Assembly (NCBI GenBank): GCA_030540715.1
Contig: JAUNVQ010000013.1
Coordinates: forward strand, 1-64,000
DNA: 64,000 nucleotides
DNA from: Actinomycetaceae bacterium
Lineage (GTDB): Bacteria > Actinomycetota > Actinomycetes > Actinomycetales > Actinomycetaceae
Reading direction: 5' to 3'
The translations under genes and the position numbers were made by a program. The notes under the pieces were generated by a model. The model did not search any database. It saw only the letters and a program-made list of their open reading frames with translations, and was not told the origin of the DNA. This document shows positions 39,050-48,550 of this stretch, in pieces (position 1 is the stretch's first letter; each line of letters starts with the position of its first letter).

Positions 39050-39838
39050 GTGACTACACCTTTTTATATTTACGCACACAGAGGTGGTAGTTGTGAACGT
39101 GATGAAAATACGTGGGAGGCAGTTGAATATACGGCATCACTGCCCGGAATTCGCCTTGAAACCGACGTTCGATTAACCAAAGACGGTAAAGTTATTCTTT
39201 TTCACGATCCCTATGTTGAACGTGTACTTGATGGTAACGGGTATGTCAACGAATTGACGTGGTATGAGTTATCAAAGATGAGGTCTCCAAATGGATGCCG
39301 GCCTGCGCTCCTTAGTGATGTCTTAGAAGCATTTCCGCAGATGCATATTAATATTGATGCAAAAGAAGATGCGGTAGTTGATCCATTAGGGAAGCTTATT
39401 CATCGCTTTGATGCGGTAGAGAGGGTAACTGTCGCTTCTTTTTCGCATAAGCGTTTACACAGGCTTCGAAACTATTACATGCTTTATTCTTCTCTATCTC
39501 AATATGAAATCGCCTTGCTAGAATTAGGGGATTCAATTTATACTAAATACGCGAAAAAGATTGGACACCGTCACCTGTGCCAGGCAGCGCAGGTGCCACT
39601 GTATTATAAAAAACTCCACATAGCTTCAAGACGCTTTATAAAAGCTGCTCATCGCGTTGGTCTGGAAGTCCACGTCTGGACAGTTAATGATGAACATCTT
39701 ATGACGGATCTCATCGGCCGGGGAGTCGATGGTATTATCACCGATGCGCCGCAATTGTGTAGGAAAGTTTATCGAAGCAGAGCAATGAATCCGGAAGGAA
39801 ACAGCATTAATGGGCTGGGTAAGAAAACCAATAGATAA
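39050..39838 (+). CDS. Glycerophosphodiester phosphodiesterase family protein
   Basis: Hydrolyses glycerophosphodiesters such as lipid deacylation products to glycerol-3-phosphate and an alcohol. Signature residues are in AHRGGSCERDENTWEA (catalytic His and Arg, metal-binding Glu), LETDVRLTKDGKVILFHDP (Glu, Asp, second His) and the C-terminal VHVWTVNDEHLMTDLIGRGV with GIITDAP. There is no signal peptide, so it is cytosolic. Its 262 residues are normal. GTG starts directly after the M23 gene stop (no gap), and its end overlaps the HTH gene by 29 bases. Confidence 0.93.
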   Translation: MTTPFYIYAHRGGSCERDENTWEAVEYTASLPGIRLETDVRLTKDGKVILFHDPYVERVLDGNGYVNELTWYELSKMRSPNGCRPALLSDVLEAFPQMHINIDAKEDAVVDPLGKLIHRFDAVERVTVASFSHKRLHRLRNYYMLYSSLSQYEIALLELGDSIYTKYAKKIGHRHLCQAAQVPLYYKKLHIASRRFIKAAHRVGLEVHVWTVNDEHLMTDLIGRGVDGIITDAPQLCRKVYRSRAMNPEGNSINGLGKKTNR

Positions 39839-40253
39839 TAAAGTAATTAACCAAGCACGGAAGGTGCGAGCCGCAAAGGATTTGGCGCATATTGATTATT
39901 TACGCGCAATCCTTCAAGGCACACGAGTAATGAGCCAAACCCAAGTTGCCGAAGAACTGGGCGTAACACAGCCGGCGATCTCGCAGGTTCTTCGTGCTAA
40001 GCCGGAGCCACAAATGCCGCGTAATGGTTTTTCGGGTGCCGATCCACTTGAAACTATCAAACGATTTGTTGCTGGACATATCACAAAACCTGCAACTATT
40101 CGTGAATTGAAACTATGGACCGAGCAGCCAGATTATAGCCCACAGCAGGTTATCGAAGCACTTCATAATGCAATTGATGCCAGAGTCATTGACAAAAATG
40201 CAGGAATCCAGTTGGTTCGTGTCATGGAGTCCCCCAGTCAAACCCCTGCATAG
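39810..40253 (+). CDS. Helix-turn-helix protein of unknown target
   Basis: A 147-residue basic protein with one clear HTH at about residues 41-63 (MSQTQVAEELGVTQPAISQV), of the type seen in Xre/antitoxin-like or sigma-region-like regulators. A second helical part contains WTEQPDYSPQQVIEAL. No ligand domain is recognised. It overlaps the GDPD gene by 29 bases, with AAGGAAA upstream of ATG, and precedes rpiB by 28 bases, so it is part of the same transcript. Whether it regulates this operon is unknown. Confidence 0.75.
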   Translation: MGWVRKPIDNKVINQARKVRAAKDLAHIDYLRAILQGTRVMSQTQVAEELGVTQPAISQVLRAKPEPQMPRNGFSGADPLETIKRFVAGHITKPATIRELKLWTEQPDYSPQQVIEALHNAIDARVIDKNAGIQLVRVMESPSQTPA

Positions 40254-40281
40254 GAGCCGTCGAAAGTGATACTGTGGCGGC

Positions 40282-40725
40282 ATGAGAATTCATCTTGCCG
40301 CAGATCATGCTGGTTTCACAACGAAAGAAGCGCTCAAAGCGCATTTTATCGATAAAGGTTACGAAGTCGTCGATCACGGGGCTTTAGCTTATGATGCAGC
40401 CGATGATTACCCGCCACAATGTATCGCATGTGCTCAAGCAGTTGTTGACGACGAAGGATCTCTTGGCTTTGTTCTTGGAGGATCTGGTAATGGCGAACAG
40501 ATGGCGGCTAATCTAGTGCCTGCCTGTCGCGCAGCCCTTGTATGGAGCATTGAAACAGCGCAACTTGCGCGTGCTCACAATGATGCGCAAGTTGCTGCTA
40601 TCGGGGGACGTATGCACAGTGAAGAAGAAGCCATAACTTTTGCGCAAGCTTTTGTTGATGAACCTTTTAGTGGCGATCAACGGCATGAAAGACGTATTAA
40701 GCTCATGCTTGACTACAGGCCATAG
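40282..40725 (+). CDS. rpiB: Ribose-5-phosphate isomerase B
   Basis: Interconverts ribose-5-phosphate and ribulose-5-phosphate. The N-terminus IHLAADHAGFTTKEAL has the substrate-binding Asp and His; GGSGNGEQMAAN shows Glu where E. coli RpiB has the catalytic Cys, the hallmark of the mycobacterial type; RAALVWSIETAQLARAHNDA and GDQRHERRI complete the pattern. Length is 147 residues. It is the last gene of the M23-GDPD-HTH-rpiB run. Confidence 0.95.
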   Translation: MRIHLAADHAGFTTKEALKAHFIDKGYEVVDHGALAYDAADDYPPQCIACAQAVVDDEGSLGFVLGGSGNGEQMAANLVPACRAALVWSIETAQLARAHNDAQVAAIGGRMHSEEEAITFAQAFVDEPFSGDQRHERRIKLMLDYRP

Positions 40726-40817
40726 CGATAATTTACCCATCTTCGCAACAGGTGGTAAAGTAAGCGTTGCTGAACACTTCTTCAGCGCTTCACTTGATGG
40801 ATAGTACCGTTATAGTG

Positions 40818-40890
40818 GCCCCAGTAGCTCAGGGGATAGAGCGTCTGCCTCCGGAGCAGAAGGGCGCAGGTTCGAATCCTGTCTGGGGCA
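40818..40890 (+). tRNA. tRNA-Arg(CCG)
   Basis: A 73-base cloverleaf: acceptor GCCCCAG pairs with CTGGGGC (discriminator A at 40890), the anticodon arm is TCTGC-CTCCGGA-GCAGA with anticodon CCG, and the T-arm holds GTTCGAATC. No CCA is encoded. It lies upstream of argS, the enzyme that charges it. Confidence 0.97.
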
Positions 40891-40917
40891 CATATGGCCA
40901 CGCTGCAAGGAAGACAC

Positions 40918-41142
40918 ATGACACCACCGTTTCGCAATCCAGTTTTCTTCGGTGTTGCCGCATTCGTTATTACCGCAATCTTCCAGGCGCTTGTGTATAT
41001 GCATCCCGATGCGAATGTTCCACTTTTCCTTATCGTTATTGGCCCATTTTTTATGTCGGCAGTTGCCTACGCCGTATCAACATTTGTTTTGGATGAACGC
41101 AATGACCCACCCGGACATGATAGCCAAGATTTAGACACATAA
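40918..41142 (+). CDS. Small membrane protein with two helices
   Basis: A 74-residue protein with two hydrophobic segments (VFFGVAAFVITAIFQALVY and VPLFLIVIGPFFMSAVAYAV) and an acidic tail (DERNDPPGHDSQDLD). ATG 40918 has AAGGAAG four bases upstream; the earlier ATG 40894 lies only four bases after the tRNA and is less likely. It falls between tRNA-Arg and argS. I do not recognise a family and assign no function. Confidence 0.6.
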   Translation: MTPPFRNPVFFGVAAFVITAIFQALVYMHPDANVPLFLIVIGPFFMSAVAYAVSTFVLDERNDPPGHDSQDLDT

Positions 41143-41166
41143 GCTACGGTGGGCTACCCTTAAGGT

Positions 41167-42852
41167 GTGACTCCAGAAGAAATATCAGTAGTAATTAAGA
41201 ATGCTTTAAAAGATGCCTGTACACGTGGCGATATTGACCTTGATACAAGTCAGATTCCCGACAAAGTGGTTGTCGAGAGACCTCGTCAACGCGAGCACGG
41301 GGATTGGGCCACCAACATCGCCCTCCAATTAGCGAAAAAAGCCCACACGAATCCCCGTACACTTGCCACGATCCTTGAAAAATCGTTGAGCAAACATGAA
41401 GGAATTGAATCAGTTGATATAGCTGGTCCTGGTTTTATCAATATGACACTGGCAAAAGACTCAGCTGGGCGTCTAGCTGCAACAATCTTGTTGCAATCAG
41501 GTGACTATGGTTGCAGTGAGGACCTGGAAGATTTGGCGGTAAACCTGGAATTTGTATCAGCAAATCCGACCGGTCCGATCCATCTTGGTGGTGCACGTTG
41601 GGCAGCTGTTGGTGATGCGCTGGCTCGCGTGTTGGAAGCCTGCGGTGCCACAGTTGTTCGTGAATACTATTTCAATGACCACGGAGCGCAAATTGATCGC
41701 TTTGCTCAGTCACTGCTGTGCCGCGCCAGGCAGCAACCAACCCCCGAAGACGGCTACGGAGGCCAGTATATTGATGATATTGCGGCCCAGGTGATTGCCG
41801 ATGAAAAGGCAGAAAATGACCGGAACCCAGCTGATCTTGACGATGCGCAGGCTCAGGAAATTTTCCGCAAACGCGGTGTTGAGCTTATGTTTGATTCCAT
41901 CAAAGAACGCCTTAGCGATTTTGGCGTTGATTTCGATGTCTTTTTCCATGAAGAGTCACTGCACGAATCGGGAGCCGTGGCCCAGGCGATTGCTGCACTG
42001 CGTGAACGCGGCGTGATTTACGAACACGAGGGAGCTACCTGGATCAAATCCACGGAATTTGGTGACGATAAAGACCGCGTTCTGATCAAATCCGACGGCG
42101 AAGCTGCGTATTTTGCCGCAGATTTGGCTTACTACCTTGATAAACGTCAGCGCGGCTCCAATTGCAATATCTATCTCTTTGGAGCTGATCATCACGGTTA
42201 TGTGGGCCGCATGATGGCAATGTGTGCCGCCTTCGGTGATGAACCCGGCGTAAACCTGCAAATCATTATTGGACAGATGGTGAATCTGCTCAAAGGCGGC
42301 GAACCCGTGCGCATGTCAAAACGTGCCGGTAACGTTGTCACCCTTGACGACCTTGTTGATGCCGTTGGTGTTGATGCAGCACGCTATTCATTGACGCGCG
42401 CTTCAATGGATTCAACGATTGATATTGACCTGGATCTTCTGGTGAAACACTCCAATGACAATCCCGTCTACTACGTTCAATATGCACATGCGCGTACATG
42501 CAATGTGGCGAAAAATGCGAATCAGGCAGGCGTGTTACTAAAGGACGCTGAAGGATACGATCCTGCGGCTCTTGATACCGAAGCAGATTCAAATCTTTTG
42601 GCACATCTAGCGCAGTACCCGGCGATGGTACTGCAGGCAGCCCGTTTACGTGAACCTCACCGCGTAGCACACTATCTGGAGGAACTGGCCAGTGCCTATC
42701 ACGCATGGTATGGCAAAACACGTGTGAGCCCACGTGCAGGGGATGAGGTCAATGAAGGCCACATTGCGCGGCTGGCTCTTAATAATGCTACCCGCCAGGT
42801 ACTTGCCAATGGACTGAAACTGATGGGTGTCAGCGCACCTGAAAGAATGTAG
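41167..42852 (+). CDS. argS: Arginyl-tRNA synthetase
   Basis: Class I synthetase that charges tRNA-Arg. The N-terminal additional domain is followed by VSANPTGPIHLGGARWAAV, whose HLGG is the HIGH element as in mycobacterial ArgS, the ArgS blocks GEAAYFAADLAYYLDK and FGADHHGYVGRM, the KMSKS element RMSKRAGN, and the DALR anticodon-binding domain at the end. It has 561 residues. It starts at GTG 41167. It begins the conserved argS-lysA-hom-thrC-thrB-rho block. Confidence 0.96.
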   Translation: MTPEEISVVIKNALKDACTRGDIDLDTSQIPDKVVVERPRQREHGDWATNIALQLAKKAHTNPRTLATILEKSLSKHEGIESVDIAGPGFINMTLAKDSAGRLAATILLQSGDYGCSEDLEDLAVNLEFVSANPTGPIHLGGARWAAVGDALARVLEACGATVVREYYFNDHGAQIDRFAQSLLCRARQQPTPEDGYGGQYIDDIAAQVIADEKAENDRNPADLDDAQAQEIFRKRGVELMFDSIKERLSDFGVDFDVFFHEESLHESGAVAQAIAALRERGVIYEHEGATWIKSTEFGDDKDRVLIKSDGEAAYFAADLAYYLDKRQRGSNCNIYLFGADHHGYVGRMMAMCAAFGDEPGVNLQIIIGQMVNLLKGGEPVRMSKRAGNVVTLDDLVDAVGVDAARYSLTRASMDSTIDIDLDLLVKHSNDNPVYYVQYAHARTCNVAKNANQAGVLLKDAEGYDPAALDTEADSNLLAHLAQYPAMVLQAARLREPHRVAHYLEELASAYHAWYGKTRVSPRAGDEVNEGHIARLALNNATRQVLANGLKLMGVSAPERM

Positions 42853-42920
42853 GGGCGCGGGCCTGAAGTAGGCTGTATCAATGGTTTTCACGCCCTTCGC
42901 CCTCGAAAAAAGGAAAAAAG

Positions 42921-44315
42921 ATGAGCACAACCACCATTCCGCACGATTTTCCCCTCCCTGCACCCGAACCAAGTCAGCGCAGCGATGTATGGCCCTGGCA
43001 CACTCGTCGTGACGATGACGGTAGTTTGCGTATTGGCTCACTTAACCTGCGCAAGATTGCCCAGCAGTGGGGAACTCCGGTCTATGTTGTTTCGCTTGAT
43101 GACCTATTGGGGCGTGCCCAGGTATGGAAGGCCGCAATGGATGAAGCTTTTTGGTCGGGTTACGGATTGGCGGGTGCACAGGTATATTACGCAGGCAAAG
43201 CGTTTTTATGTAAACGTGTTGTGCGCGAGCTGTGCCAGGAGGGCATCGGTATCGACACCGCATCTGAAGGTGAACTCGCCTTAGCTTTGGCGGCTGGTGC
43301 ACCGCCGAAGCTGATTGGTTTACACGGTAATAATAAGTCGCAGGGTGCATTATCAACAGCTCTTGAACAAGGTATCGGCCGAATCGTTGTCGATAGTGTC
43401 GGAGAAATCGATCGCATTGACTCGCTGTGTTCGGCTATGAATACACGAGCCCGGGTAATGGTACGTGTGACTACAGGTGTTCATGCTGGTGGACACGAGT
43501 TCATTGCAACAGCTCATGAGGACCAAAAATTTGGTTTATCGCTGGCAACCGGAGCAGCACGTGAAGCAGTGCAGCGTATTACCGCATGTGAACATTTAGA
43601 CTTCGTGGGGCTTCATTCCCACATTGGCTCCCAGATTTTTGATAAAGGCGCTTTTGTTGAGGCAGCTACCCGGTTAATGGGGTTACGCAAAGAACTGATG
43701 GACGCTGGTATTAACACGCCGGAGTTGGACTTGGGGGGTGGCTACGCAATTAGTTACTGGGCCGGCGATTCTGTTGCCCCCTCTCCAAAAGAATATGCTG
43801 ATGAATTAGCCCGTGTTATCTCTACACTTAGTCAGGACATGGATATGGAACCTCCGCATATTAGCATTGAGCCAGGGCGCTCAATCGCGGGGCCTTCAAC
43901 AGTGACACTATACGAAGTGGGAACAGTAAAAGACGTGGTGTTAGAAGACGGCTCGGTTCGACGCTATATCAGTGTTGATGGGGGGATGGCTGACAATATC
44001 CGCCCCGCACTTTATGGAAGTGTATACACAGCAGCATTAGCAAATCGGCGTTCTGACCAGGCGTTGACACGCTGCCGCATTGTGGGCTCGCACTGCGAAT
44101 CTGGAGACATCATTATCAATGACATTGCTTTACCATGTGATGTGGGGCGCGGTGATCTTTTGGCGGTTCCAGCTACGGGTGCCTACGGCAAATCAATGGC
44201 AAGTAATTACAATATGCTTCCGACACCACCTGTTGTTGGTATCAGTGGCGATAAAACGGAACTTTTGGTGCGTCCTCGTACAATCAATGATTTAATTTCA
44301 GAGGACGTTTCCTAG
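42921..44315 (+). CDS. lysA: Diaminopimelate decarboxylase
   Basis: Last step of lysine biosynthesis, a PLP enzyme of the alanine-racemase-like fold. The PLP Lys is in VYYAGKAFLCK; HSHIGSQIF, ELDLGGGYAISY and EPGRSI bind the cofactor phosphate; the active-site Cys is in GSHCESGDII. It has 464 residues. AAAAAAGGAAAAAAG precedes the ATG. It follows argS by 68 bases, as in mycobacteria and corynebacteria. Confidence 0.96.
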   Translation: MSTTTIPHDFPLPAPEPSQRSDVWPWHTRRDDDGSLRIGSLNLRKIAQQWGTPVYVVSLDDLLGRAQVWKAAMDEAFWSGYGLAGAQVYYAGKAFLCKRVVRELCQEGIGIDTASEGELALALAAGAPPKLIGLHGNNKSQGALSTALEQGIGRIVVDSVGEIDRIDSLCSAMNTRARVMVRVTTGVHAGGHEFIATAHEDQKFGLSLATGAAREAVQRITACEHLDFVGLHSHIGSQIFDKGAFVEAATRLMGLRKELMDAGINTPELDLGGGYAISYWAGDSVAPSPKEYADELARVISTLSQDMDMEPPHISIEPGRSIAGPSTVTLYEVGTVKDVVLEDGSVRRYISVDGGMADNIRPALYGSVYTAALANRRSDQALTRCRIVGSHCESGDIIINDIALPCDVGRGDLLAVPATGAYGKSMASNYNMLPTPPVVGISGDKTELLVRPRTINDLISEDVS

Positions 44316-44342
44316 AATTCATCGCAATATTTTTCCCCGCAT

Positions 44343-44390
44343 ACACATATATATGTGTGAGATTATGCATATTTAGTGAGAAAACACTAA
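44343..44390. repeat. AT-rich palindrome and hairpin after lysA
   Basis: ACACATATATATGTGT (44343-44358) is a perfect 16-base palindrome; a 6-bp hairpin TTAGTG/CACTAA with a six-base loop follows at 44373-44390. They lie after the lysA stop and upstream of the surface-protein promoter, so they may be termination or operator sequences. Confidence 0.35.
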
Positions 44391-44428
44391 GAAATGTTGT
44401 GATGTATCGTCTCACTTGACCGTACTGA

Positions 44429-44457
44429 TTGACGTGGTTGCCCTGCTTCATTATCCT
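44429..44457 (+). promoter_or_regulatory. Promoter of the LAKTG surface-protein gene
   Basis: TTGACG, 17 bases, TATCCT: a good sigma-70-type promoter about 38 bases upstream of the ATG at 44495. Confidence 0.65.
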
Positions 44458-44494
44458 TAAGACTGTATGTATATATGTTAGGGAGGGTCTATTG

Positions 44495-46051
44495 ATGGAC
44501 ACCAGTCGCAAAGAGCACAGGCTAGGCTATTATTTATTAGCTATTGCCGTTGTGTGTGGGTTTATGGCATTAACACTGCTACCTGCACAAGCTGACACAA
44601 ACGTTCCAACGGAACGAGCAAATGTCGAGGCACCAGTATTAACACCACCGAAGTACGAAAAAAATGATCCCGATCTTATTGATGGTGTTGATGACATTGT
44701 GAAAGTGGGAGATTCAGCAAAAATCTCTTTCGAAAATCTTCCAGAAGATGTCGATTTTATTCGTTTCGGCGAACCCGTTGATCCTCGAATTAAAGATTCA
44801 AAATACCAGGTCATGACCAAGACCTTCACTCCAGCAAATCCAGTGAAACCAAATCAATCTTTCACCTATACTGTTCCGTGTTGGGCTGATACATCAGCCG
44901 ATGCTTCGGATACGAAGATTGTTTATATTAATGCTTTCATTAAGGATAGCGATGCTGCTCTGACATTTATTGTTGATATTCACCCAGTGAAGGCAACAGG
45001 GGATTCAGCGAAGAAGTGCCAAGGCAATGCAACAACTGCTCCACCGGCAGATCCCAACTATGATCAGTATCAGCGTAATGGTAAGAAGCCTGGGTCTTCA
45101 GATACTACGCCAGAACAACCGCCAGTGGCACAAGATCCTGTACTGACTGTTGCACCTGCTGCTGCAAAGCAAAAAGAAAACGTAAAGATTACTGCTCAAA
45201 AAATTTCAGTGGATGCGGGACGCGTAGAGTTATTACTGGCCGATTCTACGGGAACGCCGGTACGACATTTTAAGAATTTTGAGCCGCATGGGCTGCAGTC
45301 ATTGGTTTATAATTGGACTGTTGACTGTGGTGTCGCTCCTGGTGATTACACGGTACACATGCAAGTTTACGATAAAAAGAATACCGTGATGGGGGCGACT
45401 CAGCAGGCTGTACAGGTTCAAAAAGGTGCTTGCGATGCCGCTGCACCGGATTCAGGCTCGAAGCCAAATACAGATTCCAAACCGGATCAAGGTACGAAAC
45501 CAAATACAGATCCCACACCAGATCAAGACTCGAAACCAAATACAGACGACCAGGATAAAGAACCTCTCGTCGATATTCGAGACAAACATGGCAAAGCAAT
45601 TTCAGAGCTATCCCGTGGACAAGAATTCAGTATCGTTATTAACAATGCAAAAAATGTGGAGTCAGCAGAGTTCGCTTTCCATTCCAATGTTGTCGATCTT
45701 GGAACTTCAGCACCTCGGCCTATCCGCGACCAGATTGTTCATAAGGCTACAGTTCCGTGTGAAGCTACTTTCGGTCCGCATACCATTACATCGGTGCTCA
45801 ATTTGCGTAAGGGCGATCCGTTAACAATTCAGAAACGAGTAACAGTAAAAGGTAGTGTGTGTAAAAAGAAAGCTACTTTGACCGAGACTGGTACAACTGG
45901 TGTTCTTTCTTCGGGTACACACTCTGCTCCAGCAGGCCAAGGCAGTGTACTTGCCAAGACTGGTTCATCCAGCCAGATTCTTGCCATGCTTGCACTTGCC
46001 TTTGCTGCCTCAGGAATCTTCTTGATTACTCGTCGAAAAGTAGCCGTATAA
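44495..46051 (+). CDS. LAKTG-anchored surface protein with Asp/Pro/Lys repeats
   Basis: Predicted cell-wall protein of 518 residues, family not recognised. GGGAGGG lies seven bases before ATG 44495; the upstream extension from 44429 contains the promoter and is rejected. It has a signal peptide (hydrophobic stretch at about 11-30, cleavage near AQA-DTN), an N-terminal domain with paired Cys, a linker, an Ig-like region, and a hydrophilic repeat segment made from SKPNTD/PDQ units. The end is LAKTG at about residue 486, a hydrophobic helix and a TRRKVAV tail, a class E sortase signal. It interrupts the otherwise conserved lysA-hom order. Confidence 0.85.
   Translation: MDTSRKEHRLGYYLLAIAVVCGFMALTLLPAQADTNVPTERANVEAPVLTPPKYEKNDPDLIDGVDDIVKVGDSAKISFENLPEDVDFIRFGEPVDPRIKDSKYQVMTKTFTPANPVKPNQSFTYTVPCWADTSADASDTKIVYINAFIKDSDAALTFIVDIHPVKATGDSAKKCQGNATTAPPADPNYDQYQRNGKKPGSSDTTPEQPPVAQDPVLTVAPAAAKQKENVKITAQKISVDAGRVELLLADSTGTPVRHFKNFEPHGLQSLVYNWTVDCGVAPGDYTVHMQVYDKKNTVMGATQQAVQVQKGACDAAAPDSGSKPNTDSKPDQGTKPNTDPTPDQDSKPNTDDQDKEPLVDIRDKHGKAISELSRGQEFSIVINNAKNVESAEFAFHSNVVDLGTSAPRPIRDQIVHKATVPCEATFGPHTITSVLNLRKGDPLTIQKRVTVKGSVCKKKATLTETGTTGVLSSGTHSAPAGQGSVLAKTGSSSQILAMLALAFAASGIFLITRRKVAV
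45458..45547 (+). repeat. 36-bp tandem repeat inside the surface-protein gene
   Basis: Two and a half copies of a 36-base unit (45458-45493, 45494-45529, 45530-45547), encoding (S/T)KPNTD followed by a six-residue block containing PDQ. Copy number probably varies between strains, as in other stalk regions. Confidence 0.8.
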
Positions 46052-46073
46052 GATAAGACATCATCACAGCGTT

Positions 46074-46112
46074 GTTTTGGGGGGACTTGCACAGTGCAAG
46101 TCCCCCCAAAAC
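46074..46112. terminator. Long near-perfect palindrome between surface protein and hom
   Basis: Bases 46074-46091 pair without mismatch with 46095-46112 around three bases; the stem contains G6/C6 and T4/A4 runs. There is no T-run after it on the plus strand. Its site, right after one gene and 25 bases before hom, suggests a terminator or a barrier. Confidence 0.6.
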
Positions 46113-46136
46113 ACAGTAACACTCAAAGGATCATTC

Positions 46137-47432
46137 ATGACCAGCAACAATTGTGTACGCATTGGTTTATTAGGCTGCGGAACAGTTGGCAGTCAAGTCG
46201 TTCGGTTACTTCAACAGTCACGCTGCGACTATGAAGCACGTTCAGCAACCTGCCTGACACTTCAAGGTATTGCAGTGTCGCGTCTTGATGCACAACGCCC
46301 CGCATGGGTAGATACATCATTGTTAACCACAGATGCAAACAAAGTGGTTGACGAAGCCGATGTTGTTATTGAACTCATCGGTGGTATTGACCCTGCCCAT
46401 GAGCTTGTTGTGCGCGCCTTAACCCAGGGCAAAACTGTAGTAACTGGTAATAAAGCGTTGCTAGCATCCCACGGTAAAGAACTATTTGAACTATGTGCCA
46501 ACCATAACGCATCGCTGTACTATGAAGCAGCTGTTGCTGGGGCGGTACCCGTCGTATATGGTTTACGTGAATCACTGACGGGTGACCGCATTAACTGTGT
46601 TCAAGGTATTGTCAATGGAACAACCAATTATATTTTGGATAAAATGGATACCCAAGGCTGGAGCTATGAAAAGGCTTTATCTGTTGCTCAAGAACTTGGT
46701 TTTGCTGAAGCAGATCCCACCGCTGATGTCGATGGTTTAGATGCAGGAGCCAAATGCGCTCTTTTAGCCTCCCTTGCCTTCCATTCACGAGTGACGATGG
46801 AAGATGTATCTATCCAGGGAATCTCGCATCTTAGCGCAAAAGACATGAAAGATGCCAAAGACGCTGGATGCACAATCAAACTTATTGCAGAAGCGAAACG
46901 TATTCGCGGTGCTGACGGAAAAGATGCTATTTCTGCTGTTGTTGCACCAATGCTCATCGGTCCAGATAACCCACTGTTTTCAGTAGGCGGAGCTTTTAAT
47001 GCGATCCTTATTGATTCAGATGCTGCAGGCCGATTGATGTTTTACGGTCAGGGTGCCGGGGGTGCCCCAACGGCATCGGCAGTATTATCTGATGTTGTTG
47101 CTGCAGCTTTTCACTGCAAACACGGTGGCCACGCACCACGTGAATCAACCTATGCGTCACTACCAATAGTTGACAAAGAACACGCTCAAGCAGCATTTCG
47201 TATCAGGCTCAGTGTTCACGATGAAATTGGTGTTCTTCACCGTATTGCAGGTATTGTTGCCCAGCATGGCATTTCAATTTCTGGACTGCAGCAAAGTGGT
47301 AGTGAAGACGAAAACAGGGCGCATGTCGTGGTCACCACACATGTGACAACGCAAGGACAAATTGACACGCTGCTGAACGAGCTTCGTTCCACACCTGAGT
47401 TGTGTACAGTAGCATCAGTGATTCGTCAATAA
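46137..47432 (+). CDS. hom: Homoserine dehydrogenase
   Basis: Reduces aspartate semialdehyde to homoserine, the branch to threonine, methionine and isoleucine. The Rossmann motif is [14 protein letters not shown], the conserved block is [14 protein letters not shown], and the catalytic region is [22 protein letters not shown]-terminal ACT domain (residues about 350-431) allows feedback inhibition by threonine in relatives. ATG 46137 with AAAGGATC upstream is chosen over the open frame from 46077, which would run through the hairpin. It has 431 residues. thrC follows by 16 bases. Confidence 0.96.
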   Translation: MTSNNCVRIGLLGCGTVGSQVVRLLQQSRCDYEARSATCLTLQGIAVSRLDAQRPAWVDTSLLTTDANKVVDEADVVIELIGGIDPAHELVVRALTQGKTVVTGNKALLASHGKELFELCANHNASLYYEAAVAGAVPVVYGLRESLTGDRINCVQGIVNGTTNYILDKMDTQGWSYEKALSVAQELGFAEADPTADVDGLDAGAKCALLASLAFHSRVTMEDVSIQGISHLSAKDMKDAKDAGCTIKLIAEAKRIRGADGKDAISAVVAPMLIGPDNPLFSVGGAFNAILIDSDAAGRLMFYGQGAGGAPTASAVLSDVVAAAFHCKHGGHAPRESTYASLPIVDKEHAQAAFRIRLSVHDEIGVLHRIAGIVAQHGISISGLQQSGSEDENRAHVVVTTHVTTQGQIDTLLNELRSTPELCTVASVIRQ

Positions 47433-47448
47433 ATCGAAAGGAAACACT

Positions 47449-48549
47449 ATGGCACACGTATGGCGCGGGGTTGTTCACGAATACATTAACAGATTACCCG
47501 TTGATGACAACGACGAAATAGTGACCTTAGCAGAGGGTGGTACAGCTCTTGTCCGCTCCGCAGATCTGAGCGAACAGCTTCATGCCGACGTATATATTAA
47601 AGTCGAGGGAATGAACCCCACTGGTTCTTTCAAAGATCGCGGTATGACTATGGCGATGACGAAAGTGAAATCCAGCGGAACACAGATTGTTGCATGTGCT
47701 TCCACAGGAAATACATCAGCCTCAGCAGCAGCCTATGCTGGTGCTGCTGGATTAGAATGTGCCGTTATCTTGCCAGCTGGAAAAATTGCTGCTGGTAAGA
47801 TTGCTCAAGCAATTGTTCACGGAGCCCAACTTGTTGCTGTTGATGGAAATTTCGATGACTGCCTTCGTATTGTTCGCCAGTTGACTGAAAAATATCCAGT
47901 TGCGCTTGTTAATTCTGTGAACCCATATCGTCTGCAAGGCCAAAAAACAGCGGCCTTCGAAATCGTTGACACACTTGGTGATGCTCCAGATATTCACGTA
48001 CTACCCGTGGGAAATGCAGGCAATATTTCTGCCTACTGGATGGGATATTGTGAATATGCGGGCAAGAAAACTGCCTCAACCTTTGAAGAATCATGGAAAA
48101 GCGAAAAACCTGTGGCAACGAAAGTACCGCAGATGTGGGGCGTACAAGCACAAGGTGCCGCACCGTTTATTGCAGGGCATCCCATTGATAACCCAGAAAC
48201 TGTTGCGACGGCGATTCGTATTGGCAATCCTGCCAGCTGGGACTATGCAGTAGCAGCACGTGATGATTCACACGGTAATATTACCTGTGTTTCCGACAAG
48301 CAGATTCTTCACGCGCAGGCACGTCTGGCGGCTAAGACTGGTATCTTTGTAGAGCCAGCATCTGCAGCATCTGTTGCGGGACTGCTGCAGCATCATGAGC
48401 GTGGACATGTTCCTGAAGGAGCCACAATAGTGTGTACTGTCACAGGTAATGGGCTCAAAGATACAGCAACAGCACTGGGGGATCGTGACGTTAACCCAGC
48501 AGTGATTGCGCCACGACTGGAAGAAGCCGTTGTAGCCCTAGGACTCTAA
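47449..48549 (+). CDS. thrC: Threonine synthase
   Basis: Converts O-phosphohomoserine to threonine with PLP. The PLP Lys is in [15 protein letters not shown], the phosphate-binding loop is [13 protein letters not shown], and [15 protein letters not shown] and [15 protein letters not shown] are family blocks. Length 366 is that of the short actinobacterial form. AAAGGAAA precedes the ATG. thrB starts one base after its stop. Confidence 0.96.
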   Translation: MAHVWRGVVHEYINRLPVDDNDEIVTLAEGGTALVRSADLSEQLHADVYIKVEGMNPTGSFKDRGMTMAMTKVKSSGTQIVACASTGNTSASAAAYAGAAGLECAVILPAGKIAAGKIAQAIVHGAQLVAVDGNFDDCLRIVRQLTEKYPVALVNSVNPYRLQGQKTAAFEIVDTLGDAPDIHVLPVGNAGNISAYWMGYCEYAGKKTASTFEESWKSEKPVATKVPQMWGVQAQGAAPFIAGHPIDNPETVATAIRIGNPASWDYAVAARDDSHGNITCVSDKQILHAQARLAAKTGIFVEPASAASVAGLLQHHERGHVPEGATIVCTVTGNGLKDTATALGDRDVNPAVIAPRLEEAVVALGL

Positions 48550-48550
48550 A

